Below are positions 23,185 to 34,759 of a stretch of DNA of 64,000 nt, one piece after another (position 1 is the first letter of the stretch; each line of letters opens with the position of its first letter). The stretch covers positions 2,143,345-2,207,344 of the forward strand of contig BCKC01000008.1 in NCBI GenBank assembly GCA_001600455.1. Reading direction: 5' to 3'. The translations under genes and the position numbers were made by a program. The notes below the pieces were generated by a model that had not been told where the DNA came from, made no database searches, and saw only the letters and a program-made list of their open reading frames with translations. The DNA is from Endocalyx cinctus. Lineage: Eukaryota > Ascomycota > Sordariomycetes > Amphisphaeriales > Apiosporaceae.

Positions 23185-23931
23185 GTGGCCTAGACGAACC
23201 AAATTGCTCGGTTCCGGCGGTATCGAGACTGTTATTTTTTTTCCTTGATTAGCAAAAACGATGACGGGTCAAAATAAAGAAGAGGAGAGAAAATTGTCTT
23301 ACATCTCTAGTACAACCTGGCGTTCCTGTAATGTACCGATATCTCGTTAAGTCGGGTCTCGGCAGATATTTGTTTGTTTGAGAGAAATCTCATATATAGC
23401 GTTTTTGACTTACATCAACGGATATCTGAGTCCGGTATGAATCTTCAATGGTGGGGTCATAACTCTCGATCCATTCATTGTGCACAAATTGAGCTGTTCA
23501 AGAGAGTTAGCCTTTCTTTTTGTCCTTCTTCTTGATCGTTCGTCATATCAGAATCCTAGCAGCTCGCATATCGTTTCCCACCTGGGAATGCGATCGAGTT
23601 CAAAGTCAAAAGTTATGAAAGGTCAGGTCGTACCTGTCAGACAGCTCTTCCCTACACCGCCTAGAAGAGGAAGGGGAGAGAGAAAAAAAAAAAAGCCCGG
23701 AAGTTAGCTTTTTCTCCAGTTCTATAATAAACACCGAGACATCACGAGAGTGACGTATATAAAGACCTTACCAGCGCCTAGGACGACAATGTGAAATTCA
23801 CGGCTATCCCATGTCGAAGAAGATGTCAGTAATTCAGCTCCTCCTAAGCTAAGGGTGGTTGATATAAAGTGAACACCGGGTAAGGGAGAAATGGAGTTGA
23901 CCAACGTAGATTGATGATGTCGGCGAGGCAT
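22521..23931 (-). CDS. rsr1: Ras-family small GTPase, Rap/Rsr1 (Bud1) type
   Basis: Seven exons on the minus strand: 23931-23772, 23660-23634, 23493-23414, 23325-23303, 23228-23200, 23078-22821, 22741-22521 (265 aa). All G boxes are intact: P-loop GAGGVGKS (52-59), effector loop YDPTIEDSY (74-82), DTAGTEQ (about 99-105), NKAD, and SSARNKT. The C-terminus is a long Arg/Glu/Lys-rich tail ending in CVIL, a CAAX box whose final Leu favours geranylgeranylation. Family knowledge: Rsr1/Bud1 (Krev-1 in Neurospora) directs polarised growth through Cdc24/Cdc42 at the plasma membrane. Oddities are a 43-residue N-terminal extension before REFHIVVLG, three exons of 23-29 nt, and a weak GTTCGT donor after exon 5. 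The start is the only in-frame ATG in exon 1. Confidence 0.92.
23139..23180. repeat. (GA)21 microsatellite in an rsr1 intron
   Basis: Twenty-one uninterrupted GA units. On the rsr1 coding strand it is a CT tract inside the intron between exons 5 and 6, close to the weak GTTCGT donor. Confidence 0.95.
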
Positions 23932-24914
23932 CTTGACTCTCGGCTTTTTTAAGCTTTATTATTTCCTTTTATTTTTTTTTTTTATACGAGGTATTGGATG
24001 ATGAGACAAGGGGTCTCCTTTTGAATTGAATGATAAAAACGGGATCGATAGATGCGGGGTCCGAGCCCGGTAACCAAACACCTTCACCGATGTCTCTCTT
24101 TTCCTTTCTCTCTCTTGTGGTGTATTTCTCCGTTGCTCTTAAACTCTGTTTTTTCTTCTCTCACACTTCGCTCTCTTGTCTATTTGTCACGCGACAAATG
24201 ACAAAAAAACGTTAGGACGCCCTCATCCAGCTTAATCTTTCTGTTTTAAATTTGTTTCTTGGAATTAATCAATCAGTACCCAGTTCCCGGGGGGGAAAAG
24301 AGAACCTCTTCGTAAGTTATAATTGTTGTTTTTAAGAATGTTAAATTTGAGTGGTAGGGATTTGGTATTTTCAATAAAGAAAAAAAAAAGAGAAGAAAAA
24401 ATAAAAGGATAGGGTAAAATTGATAGATTAATTGATTAGTTAGGGGTGGAGGCTTAATTTTAGAGGAGACAGACTTAATGGTCTCTAAGCCTTAGGTTAA
24501 TCCCAATGGCGTTAAAATGGATGGTGACCGACAACGACCAAAAAAGTCCTTCCCCGACTTTTTACTAATCTTTCTTTTATTTCTTTCTGTTCTTGAAATG
24601 ACCCTTAATTTTAGTGTCCAACGAAGTTTTTGATTCTTTTTTTTTTGTTGAATGTGTCCCCTCTTAAAAGGAATAGAGAGTGGTGTTGAAGGGGGGAGAC
24701 AGAGAAGGGGGGGTAAAGGGGGAAACAATGAATAAATAAGACACAGAATCGATGAGTGTAGTTGATAGATAAAATACGAACACCATATAAATATATATAT
24801 GGATATAATGAATATATAATTCTTTTAGTTGAAAAAGCTTTAAGCTCTTTCTGGATGACGAATTATCATGTCACAAATTCCTAGTGTAGTAGTATGGTAT
24901 AGGCAAAGGGGGGG

Positions 24915-24964
24915 NNNNNNNNNNNNNNNNNNNNNNNNNNNNNNNNNNNNNNNNNNNNNNNNNN
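24915..24964. other. Assembly gap (50 N) flanked by homopolymers
   Basis: Fifty N after a G run and before T29 followed by A25 (24965-25018). The homopolymers probably broke the assembly; the true gap length is unknown. Single N bases also occur at 25453 and 25461, next to a run of 30 T (25423-25452). Confidence 0.98.
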
Positions 24965-25018
<54 letters not shown>

Positions 25019-25421
25019 GGAGGGGTTTTTATAAATTATGTTTCTTATAAAAAAAGAAAAAAGAAATCATATAAAATAGGAAAAGAAATAAATAAAGAAA
25101 AGAAGGAGAAAAAAGACAAGAGGCCGGGGAATTTTATGTGTGATCTTGTCAAATAAAAAAAAAAAAAAAAGTATAAGGTTTTTAAAGGTTGGAATAACTG
25201 GTGGAGAACATGTGTTGTCGATTGCAGATGATGATGATAATGATGGTATAAATAACTAAGTCGTACACGGACAACCCAGATATCCTGGCTTGGTGTTTTA
25301 TTCAAATTGTAGCTAAAATGCTTAGTTCCGGAAGTAGGCTCTTCTGTTTGTCTGTTTGGCTATCTCTATCTCTTAACCTGGAAGAGATATTCATATGTAT
25401 ATATCATCATCACTTTTCGGT

Positions 25422-25452
<31 letters not shown>

Positions 25453-26167
25453 NTTTGGTTNTTTAAAAAAGAAAATTGAAGAGGGAAAAAGACGCGTTGA
25501 AAATCAAAGTAGATCCGGGGAATAAAAAGTCGATTGCAATTTATCTTTACCTAACGTTACATATTTGAGAAGTACGTTGCAGCTGTCTCCTCTATATACT
25601 TCATAGGATGAACGGCAGAGGACAGAGCCAAGTACATAGTCCCTGCCTCCTGTCCTTGTCTATTCGAAATAGCAAGGATCTTTCAAAGCCCAGCGTTGCT
25701 TGTTGTGGTTGTTGCTGTCTGTGTATGTATCCATGTACCTAGCTATGTATACTATGTATTTTTTTTTTTTTTTTTACTGTACCACTTATACTCTACGCGC
25801 ACCCAACCTGCAAGTATGTATACCGCATCTGCATATATACTGTATTGTGAAGAGAGAGAGAAAAGCTGCTGTATATGCTTGTATATGTATCGGCGCTTGT
25901 CGTAGGCTCATTCGTTCTTGGGTGGAGAAGGATATGTGTGTAAGGTAGTAAATTAGCTTTGTAGTATTTTCTCCCTTCGCCAATCGCTGGAGCTACCTAA
26001 TTATTAGCTTAACCAAAAGTTTAGCTTTGTCTCGACGTAAAAACCTATTAAAGAACGATGGTCGTATGCACTGTAACCACACCTCCGCTCCAAATTCCCC
26101 TTTCCCCCAGTCAATTTATCTAGAATGGAAAAGCGTTGCCGTTTTAGAATATATATAATATATAAAA

Positions 26168-26188
26168 TAATAATAATAATAATAATAA
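26168..26188. repeat. (AAT)n microsatellite
   Basis: About seven AAT units in intergenic DNA, next to AT-rich sequence. Confidence 0.8.
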
Positions 26189-26781
26189 AGTGAGAGACGG
26201 AGATAGTGACAGGGAAAGGGAAAAAAAAGAACCCCAAAAAAGGATAACTTGAAGAAATTCTCCCCGACTCGGGACCTTGTACCACTCGGGATGGTTACCA
26301 ATTTCTCAATAATTGACCAGTCATAATTCAGAATCTCAAGCTCGAGTAACCTCATTCCTCCTCCCTATCCAATAAAATCAAAGAATTCGACATAACGACG
26401 AGCCTCCCGACTTTTTACTATGAGCTCCATATCCCTGGATAAGTACCGTCCTCCACTCTTTATTCAACCGTATAAGCGCTTAATAATTATTAAAGACCTG
26501 ACTTGAACATCGGTCGGTCCCGCCGTCACATCCTTTCTCGCGTCGGATTTCTTCCTTTTTCATGAATTATTTACCTTAGATGCATCTTTTTTTCTTCTTC
26601 TTTCTTTCCCCTCTCTCTATTTTGAATTGTAATGGAATTGCGTGCCAAGTAATAATATTGTCATGGCATCACCTGATCATTCATTACGTGGGCTAAGCAA
26701 ACGTCAACACCCTGAACATAATAAGACCCTACCTAATCTTGATCGATAAGATCGGAAGCGCGGTGAACGAGGATGGTACAC

Positions 26782-26806
26782 AAGAAGAAGAAGAAGAAGA
26801 AGAAGA
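26782..26806. repeat. (AAG)8 microsatellite
   Basis: Eight AAG units in gene-free DNA. Confidence 0.85.
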
Positions 26807-27715
26807 AAAAAGTTGATACGCGTAGTCAAGTATTTTTTAAGACACAAGGGACGGCACGCATTTCCCTTGGCCCAATCCTAATGCATCATGACTGCGCCGT
26901 ACGCTAACGTGAACTACATTTTCCATATCCCCGAAATACTCAAATCCAATGATAATTTTTTAAAAGGAAAAAAAAAAAAAAGCACGCTATTCTGACTGTG
27001 CTGCGGGTACTTAGTTTCTCAGGTTAGAAGGCTTGGTTTTGGATGCTGCGCTGCAATGCATCTCTACCTGTCTCGTCCGCACAAACGCATACGCGTACGA
27101 ACCAATAAACCCCAATCCCTGGAGACCGTAGCATCAATAAGTAAAAAACACGAATCGATAGTTATTGAGCTGAGGCTCCGACCCAAAGACGAATCAACGC
27201 ATCGGAACAGGGATGAATGAACGGTATGAAAAACAAAAACCCAAGCAAACGAACCAAATCGGCGCAGAAGATGTACCACTTCGGTATTTTATTGGTGAGC
27301 TTAGCGAAATATCTCGGCCTCCGGAAACCTTCTCCCGTCTTATCGGTTGATGACTCTTGAAAGCTTTTTTAACTCCGCTTCCCGGGAGGGACCCATGTGG
27401 AACAAAGAAATGATCAAAAAAAAAAAAAAAAGAATTAACTTGAATCAATACCTTCACACATACCACAACAACAACAACTTTCACGCCACTTTCGTCACTT
27501 AGCCGGGTCCCAGCGTATCCGTAAGTTTGCTTGCTTGCTTACTTTATTCTTCATTTTTTTACTATTACGTAGATCATCTGTGTTACTGAAGAAAGTAGCC
27601 GTGCGTGCGCGAGACGCAGACGAGGGAAAGCGGAGAGCCCTTAGGCCGAGAACGAGAGCCTTATCTCGCGGCTATTACCTAAATACGCAAGGACGATGAT
27701 TAGAAGAAAAGACCG

Positions 27716-27716
<1 letters not shown>

Positions 27717-27744
<28 letters not shown>
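27717..27744. repeat. (AC)14 microsatellite followed by an A run
   Basis: Fourteen AC units continue into about 12 A residues. Confidence 0.9.
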
Positions 27745-27749
<5 letters not shown>

Positions 27750-30700
27750 AAAAAAAGACGCGGCATATGCCATACCGCCATTAGAGTAAAGAGGGCTGGA
27801 AAGGCTGTCATACAAAGCCCGTTTCGAGCAAAGTACCTTGGCGGGTATCCCAAAGGAGTAAGCAACACGTAAGTTACATAGACTATATCCACGTGTGTAC
27901 CCCAGTTTGCGATCTGCCAGAAGCCCTTTTAAGCCATGCGTCTGGGGCCCTGCAAAAGTGGGTAGTTCCGACTATTTGTTTTTTATGTTATATATATAAA
28001 TATATATGGGTATGTACAAACAATGCGAGATATACTCGGTATACATTTCCTCGGTCCCCGTCTATCATCCCATCTTTGTATACTACATACACAGTAGTAA
28101 ACTGTCAAAAGGTGGATCAAGGATTTTGTCGTTAGCCTCATTATTACTTGATATTGATTTTCCCCATCGTCGTCCTCCAACAAACTAGGTAGTTATTGGT
28201 AACGATCTGTACTTTTTTATGAGAGGGGATCTTCTCGGAAAACGATATCTCCGCATCCAAGAAAAATAGACGTTACGAGCTAAACCAAAGGAAAAAATGG
28301 TTTAAGCTTAAGAAGTATTCAAAAACCTTATCGCGTCCGAGAAGTTCTACTTTCCCTTGGCATTGAGAAGAGGATAAAATAAAAATAAAAATATAGGAAC
28401 TACTTACGTAAATAACCACCTCCATTGAATCTCCCTATATAAAAGCTACCTCCAACTCTTCTCTTCCAACCGGAAGAAGGAGCTCAGATATACATACTAT
28501 ACCAACTTAAGCATGCACATATCTCGCTTGCATGACGGTTCAAGTGGTCCCTTATATGTAACCAACACACATATAACGGCACCTACTTACCTATTCGTCA
28601 AGCGCCACCGCGTTTGCTAGCCTACATATATACCTCAAAGTGTGAAGGTGGCGAGTTGCTGGCGGTACTTTTCTTTCCTTTTTTCCTTTTTTTCTTTTTT
28701 ACTTACTTTCTTTCTTTTTCATTGATGATATACCTGTCCTCGAGACTTCTCTTCCCATCCTGTGGTGTGAAAAAGTTATAAATACATGTAGGTCTTCTCA
28801 AAATATACGAAAACGGCGGGCTTTCGGGAGAAAAGAAAAGAAAACTGCACCTTACGTTAATCGATATAAGCCACGAAAAAAAAAAACGGTTGGTGGTCTT
28901 CGACTATCAAAGGGGCGTAGAACCAACCACTTTTCTTATGTGGTGGTTTGTATCCATCCCTCTTTTGACTTGGGGGGGGATAGACACAATGTTTGCTGAA
29001 GAAAGAAAAAAAGATCGACTAATCCATCTCCGGAGTTAAAGACCTGGTTGATGACTACCGGGTGGAAAGGGCGGAATATTGAACAGCAAATCGCGTCTAT
29101 CAAAATTATCTTTGGGTGAGGACCCATCGAGCCCAATATCCCCCCCCCCCCGCAAATGATCACGGTGGAGAGGAAATTAGGCGTATACGTTGATCGATTG
29201 GCCGGGGGATGATATTAAAACTGGAATAAAAAAAAGGAAGTTAGTTGCCCAGCACTTGACCGTGTTTGCTTATATGGGATGTCCACTGCCCGTCTATCGC
29301 GACCCGTCACGAGACCTATACTTTTCAAGAAATCCGCGAAGTGAGCACATTATTAGGTATATTTCATTTCTTTTTTTTTTTTCTTCTTCTGGGATGACGT
29401 ATATAACCCTGCATTGTTTTAGTTCAAAGTCAGAGTGGATATAAAAAGTATAGGAGGATGAGGAGACCTTCTGTCTTCACCTACGCACTCCTAGATTTAA
29501 GCTTCTTGGTCGGGAATTTTTCCTCTCTTCGTCTCGGCGACGGATGCTTCGATAATCAGGGACATTGTCTGGTCATATCTCCCGAAATGATTATTATACA
29601 TACATGTATACATACATATATATACACAATAAATCGAGTCCAGTCTAGGCAAAGAACGAAGTGAAGGCGGCCAGCTAGCCAGCTCTACCGCTTCCCTTAA
29701 ACTCCTAGAAGAAATGTACCGGTGACGAGACGATGTGATGAAATAGGAAAGGGTCAGGTGTCTGTATATTTCTCTACATGTGCCCCGTGTTTTCTTCTGC
29801 GTTATTGTATATCGTCACATGTGATATCTATCTAGACCAATGATTCAATATCACTACTTACTACTTACTACTCTAGAAAACCTCCTTGGTCTGACTGACG
29901 CAACCAACAGTCACCTGTACTAAACCTCTACCGGCAGCAATGGTCATCGTTATTATTCAGAACCATGACCGTAGATTTTAAACAGAAGGATTCTCATGTG
30001 ACTTTGCCGGAGATAGAAAGGTGCCATATGGTAAGTGCTATACCCATCTACTCGTGTATTTTACCTTGGTAGACCGGTACACGGACAACAACGAATGCAA
30101 TGTAGGCAACCAATCTACGATGACCAGCCAGTATTTACTCACATTCACAAACAAGATGCAAAATAGAATACCAATTAAGACAATATGACTTTTTTTCTCC
30201 TTCAATTTAATTTTTTTTTCTTCAATGGATCCTTTCCTATTTCCCCATCAAATTCCCCAGGGATGAATTATTGAGTCGATCAAACTTGACCAGCTTTGAT
30301 TGAGTATCCGACATCACCCAGGGATAAAGAAGAGAAAAAGGAAAACACGGATATGGGGGGACGAAAACAAGTTGAACAAGCGTAAAACAGACTCTTTCCT
30401 AGAGCAAAACTATACCAGGCCGTCGAATTCGTAGTGGATAAAAGTAGATAAAGACGACATGAAATGGGCGGGAAGGGGGAAGGGGGGAGATCGAGGATAT
30501 CCGCTCTATCCATCCTTCCCACCAAGCTTCAAAGCTTAATTAGAACTGGATGAGAGGTAATCACATCTTCAAGATTGATGTTGTTATACATCCCACGTCC
30601 CGGTTTGACTGCCCATTTCATTTCATTTCCTTTATGTCTTCGCCTCTACTACGAATCTGAACACAATCATGACCAAACAACCCCATGCCCGAGCGAAAAT

Positions 30701-31999
30701 ATGTCTAACCTGTATACCCACACTGAAAAGAAAACTAAAGAGAAGAACAGAAGAGGAAGAAAACCTTTTTGCCATGAAAATGCCCCCTTTCCTTCTGCGT
30801 AAGAAATGAATGGAATGGATAGGCCGGTTTTTTAAAAAGGGGTTAATTTCGAAGAAAAAAACATCAGCAAAAAAATAAATAAAAATAAAATAAGACAACG
30901 GAAAAAGCTGGTGAAAAGATTATCCGGGGAAAATGATGCCAGTTGGGGTTTTAAACAAAAAAAGAAAAAGAAAATCCTTTCTCCTTCAAATGCCTCACAT
31001 CTCAAGCAAAACGCCTCTCCTTTTCCTCAACTTTGGTATCTGATGAAATTACACCACAACACCAGCAGATCATTGTAATTCCCCCCAATGAAGAAACAAA
31101 GAACCCCGGATTGAATTAAATGAGGACGAATCCTATCTGACATGAACTCCTCCCAAGTGCTTCGCTATCGTGTGATGCTTTCTCGTGTAGAATATATGGT
31201 GTGATTTCCTTTTCCGCCTGTTCGTTTTGATGAAAATAAAAATATGTCATACCGGATAAATCGCTTTGGGAGAAGAAAGAAAAGGAAAGGGAAAATGCCG
31301 TGGGAAATACAAATATAAACGCTGGATAATACAGTTTCCCGTCGAGCCGAAATCCTCCAAGTTAGATCAAACCGTTGTTATGGTAGATGAATATTGCAGA
31401 TCCCGAGAAGAATGGTAAGATATATAAACCCCCATAATCCTAGCTGATCCCAGCAGCTTGAGGTTCGCAAGTGATCCGATGAGATTCTTCCAGACAGCGC
31501 AAGAGGTCGGAAAGGAATAAGAAAAATAAAATAAAAAATAAAAGAATAGGTGGGGGAAATGACGCTAATGCCCGCGATGAATGAAATGAAACAAAATTAA
31601 CACCGAAAAAAATGCCCATATGACCTTTGTCTTGACCGAACACCTAGGCGATTCTTGATCCCGGGTATTCGACAAGCCACGACGTGGCTACCAGGGGGGA
31701 ATCATTACCATGAACAATGTCGACGCCGACGCTATTAACCATGCACACCCACAATGTCCTTTGCAAATGCCATACAAATGCAGCGAAGTAGCCAAGTAGA
31801 GAATTCACTCTGCAATCTAGGAAACTCCAATATCCCACACCACTGCGGCTTCGACGAGCGAATGTTCGAGACGTTCGGCCGGGGTATCGATTCGCTCGCC
31901 CTTTACTTTCTCTCTTCCCTTTTCTCCAAAAATCTTCCCGAACGTCGATTTGTGTGTAGAAACGTTCACCCGTCTTCCGAGAATCTATCTCGTCTCAGC

Positions 32000-33718
32000 T
32001 TATCTGCCCATCATATATGATGGAAACGATTGCGTAGAACCATTCATACTCGACTGAGCACCGCCAGCAGACACGGGCCCACCGTAAATAGGATTGCTCC
32101 AGACGTGGTTATTGCCGGTTTGATAGTTGGGTGCAGCGTACGAGGAAGCCGTACCATTGGACACTGGGGAACCGTTATTATACATGCCACGGTTCAAGCC
32201 TGGTGGGGCGGAAAGACCGGGAGGAGGCCCGCTCGCAGTCGTGAAACCGTTGGTGGATCCTGGCATCATGCCGGTCATGTTGGTCATTGACCCGGTCCCT
32301 ATTTGGCCGGATGATTGTCCCGAACGAACTCCCAACGGGTTCTTGGAGAAACTAAGACGAATGCCGCCCTTTATGCTGTTATGAAGAGGATGGCCATACA
32401 AATCGTGCAAAGCCTTGGTGGCAAAGGAAACATCTTCGAACTCGACGAAACACATGGGGCCGTTTTGTTTCGTACGGAAACAGAGACGCTTGTAGCCTCG
32501 TTGCTTCGAAAACATAGCTTTCAATTCCTCCTCGGAAGTATCGACGGGAAGATTGCCGACGTAGAGGGTATTGCAAGGCGGGTTCTGGTCAGCAGGGTTC
32601 ACGGGTGGAAAGTTGTGCCGCTGAGAAAAGTGTTGGTTTCCGAGATGATAATTGATCGAGTGATTCGAGCCGCTCATCATGGTGGGAGACATAGTGTTCG
32701 GATGTGCAGAGATTGGAGTGATGTTTGGGTGTGTATACGGCACCATGGAAGAGGTGGCTCCAGTGTTCAACGACAGACCATTCAGACGCATGGGCAGATG
32801 GGGAGCAGTAGCTCTGCGCTGCTGAGTGTGTCCATTCTCGGCATATTTGACAGGATCTTTGAGGAGCTCACCGGTCTCGTCGTCATCTGGGGTATCGTGA
32901 CTAATGAGGGCTTTGCCAGAAATGCGCGTGCGATCGGTCAAATGATTACCAATAGGGGATTGAGGCGAGAAAAGACTCTGATAATGCGCGCTAGAGTCCG
33001 GGTTCGGCAGTTCAGTACCCCCATAGATACTATTCATCGGCGGCGAAACTTTCTCGAGCGACTGAAAAGATCCATTAAACCGAGAAGACTGGCGCGAGGG
33101 CTGACCGGACGAGGTAGTCGAGGAAGGACCGCTAGAAGCGGTGGAAACGGTAGTATCGATCGGGTATCTGCGCGACGTAGGAGGGCTTGTAGAAAATATC
33201 TCAACGGACAATTCAACGTTATTGGCGCCTACGCATTTGCCATGCAACATCTCTTTTACTTGCTGCGCGCCGCTAGGCGACTTGAACCTCACAATGGCAG
33301 AACGGAAGCTGGGATCATCAGGAGATTCGCCGATTTCAACATCGACTAACTCTGGAGAGAAAGTAAGCATCAACCGCAGTGTATCCTCGGTGGTCTCGGC
33401 CGGTAAACGACGGATTAAAGCATGCGCGGTAGGAGAAGGGGCGGCGGCGAACGGAGTGCCAACGGGGTTCGTGGGCGTATCACGATCGAATGAGTGGTGC
33501 ATGGAACCAATCGATAGAGGATAAGACGCCTGCGCGGACGAAACCGAAGACCTAAAAGGTTGAGGCTGGGATAGAAAACCGGTTGTCGCCATCGAGTTTA
33601 TTGCGGACGTAGACGTCGCCGGAGGTAAAGGACTCGCGCGTTTCGAGGACAAAGGGGGAAAAGTTGACTTGTTAGGTGGATTGGAATTCACACCAGGATT
33701 GATGTGATCCACGTTCAT
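32000..33718 (-). CDS. whi3: Whi3-like RNA-binding protein with two RRM domains
   Basis: A single exon of 572 codons from the ATG at 33718. The first RRM-like domain spans about 98-175 (ALIRRLPAETTED, then AIVRFKSPSGA) and is degenerate in its RNP motifs. The second RRM at about 383-460 is typical: RNP2 LYVGNL and RNP1-like GPMCFVEFED. The linker and both ends are Ser/Pro/Asn-rich and disordered, and the C-terminus is Gly/Met/Asn-rich. Family knowledge: Whi3 proteins bind GCAU-containing mRNAs such as G1 cyclin transcripts and control cell-cycle entry and nuclear asynchrony, often through condensates. No upstream coding exon is needed, but a leader intron cannot be excluded. Antisense open frames here (for example 32315-33349) are shadows. 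Gene-name confidence is a little lower than domain confidence. Confidence 0.9.
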   Translation of the reverse strand: MNVDHINPGVNSNPPNKSTFPPLSSKRASPLPPATSTSAINSMATTGFLSQPQPFRSSVSSAQASYPLSIGSMHHSFDRDTPTNPVGTPFAAAPSPTAHALIRRLPAETTEDTLRLMLTFSPELVDVEIGESPDDPSFRSAIVRFKSPSGAQQVKEMLHGKCVGANNVELSVEIFSTSPPTSRRYPIDTTVSTASSGPSSTTSSGQPSRQSSRFNGSFQSLEKVSPPMNSIYGGTELPNPDSSAHYQSLFSPQSPIGNHLTDRTRISGKALISHDTPDDDETGELLKDPVKYAENGHTQQRRATAPHLPMRLNGLSLNTGATSSMVPYTHPNITPISAHPNTMSPTMMSGSNHSINYHLGNQHFSQRHNFPPVNPADQNPPCNTLYVGNLPVDTSEEELKAMFSKQRGYKRLCFRTKQNGPMCFVEFEDVSFATKALHDLYGHPLHNSIKGGIRLSFSKNPLGVRSGQSSGQIGTGSMTNMTGMMPGSTNGFTTASGPPPGLSAPPGLNRGMYNNGSPVSNGTASSYAAPNYQTGNNHVWSNPIYGGPVSAGGAQSSMNGSTQSFPSYMMGR

Positions 33719-34732
33719 GCCTCAATGTGCATGCAGTCTGGCGGGCCTCAAAGCGGCGCCTATAAATTGATTCGGGGGTCCCTTTAAAAGACCGTGTTGA
33801 AATGCTAAAGAAATGACGACGATCGCGCTGATCGTAAGCGTGAAATGATTGAACGAAACAATAATTCGATTGATGTAGCAGCGCAATGCGATGCGACGCG
33901 AATGTAATGTAAATACGTCTGAAAACGGACGGATAATCGGCGACGAGATGAGATGATATAAGACAAGATGAGATAAGGTGTGCAACTAGTTGAAATGAGA
34001 TAATAACGGATCGATATAATTCTTTGTTTTTGTAATTCTCTCTCTTCTTTTTTTTTCCCCCCTCTAGCGATGTATTGGTTGGTAGGACGAAAGAATGACT
34101 TGACTGACGGAAAGATTCAAGATAGAAATGTGGGATGTGCCTGGACTACTGGGTCGCGCTGCGCCAAAGCAATGGTAAGTCAGATATATGGCTCGAGATC
34201 GACTATGGACGAATATTGATTGCTGATTGATTATTTTTTTTTTTTACTTAAACTTCGGCAATTCGTTATTTCTTTTATTTATTTTAATCTTCCTTTTTTT
34301 TCTTTTTCTTTTTTATGTTTTCCTTTCCCTTTTGTCTTTTTTTTTTTAATTTTGTAATTTTTTGAACTGGATTTTTCTCTCTCTCTCGAAACAGGGCGAG
34401 TCGCGAAACTGTTGGAAAAAATGGAGAAATACAATAAAAAGGTAAAAATGTTTGGAGGAAAATGGGGGTGTGAATGATAAGACAAATGGTGGAGGAATGT
34501 AGGTTACTGCTCAAATTAAGTAGGTATGAGATAAAATGTCTCTCTATAACAAAAAATTACGAGTCAGTTAATTCTGGTATTGATAATGATAAAATAATCT
34601 AAAAGAAGTTGGGGGGGGGGGAAGGGAGACGAGAATATGCAGTAAAATGAGGTATGTAAAAGGGAAAAAAGAGGGAAGAAAGGCGATAGACAGCGTTCCT
34701 ACTGTAGATACATGGAAAGGTAGTGGATGGTA

Positions 34733-34759
34733 GGGGGGGGGGGGGGGGGGGGGGGGGGG
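34733..34759. repeat. G27 homopolymer
   Basis: Twenty-seven consecutive G residues, extremely unusual for an AT-rich intergenic region. It could form a G-quadruplex or be a sequencing or assembly artefact. Confidence 0.95.

Larger units (their letters stand above)
23932..31999. other. Gene-poor region of about 8 kb
   Basis: No gene supported. It contains the assembly gap, long T and A runs, an (AC)14 tract, (AAG) and (AAT) repeats, and only short, low-complexity open frames. The first few hundred bases are the rsr1 promoter; the last few hundred are the whi3 3' flank. Confidence 0.5.

Noticed and set aside
32315..33349. 344-codon plus-strand frame opposite whi3
   Set aside because: It is antisense to a clear two-RRM protein and has no independent features.
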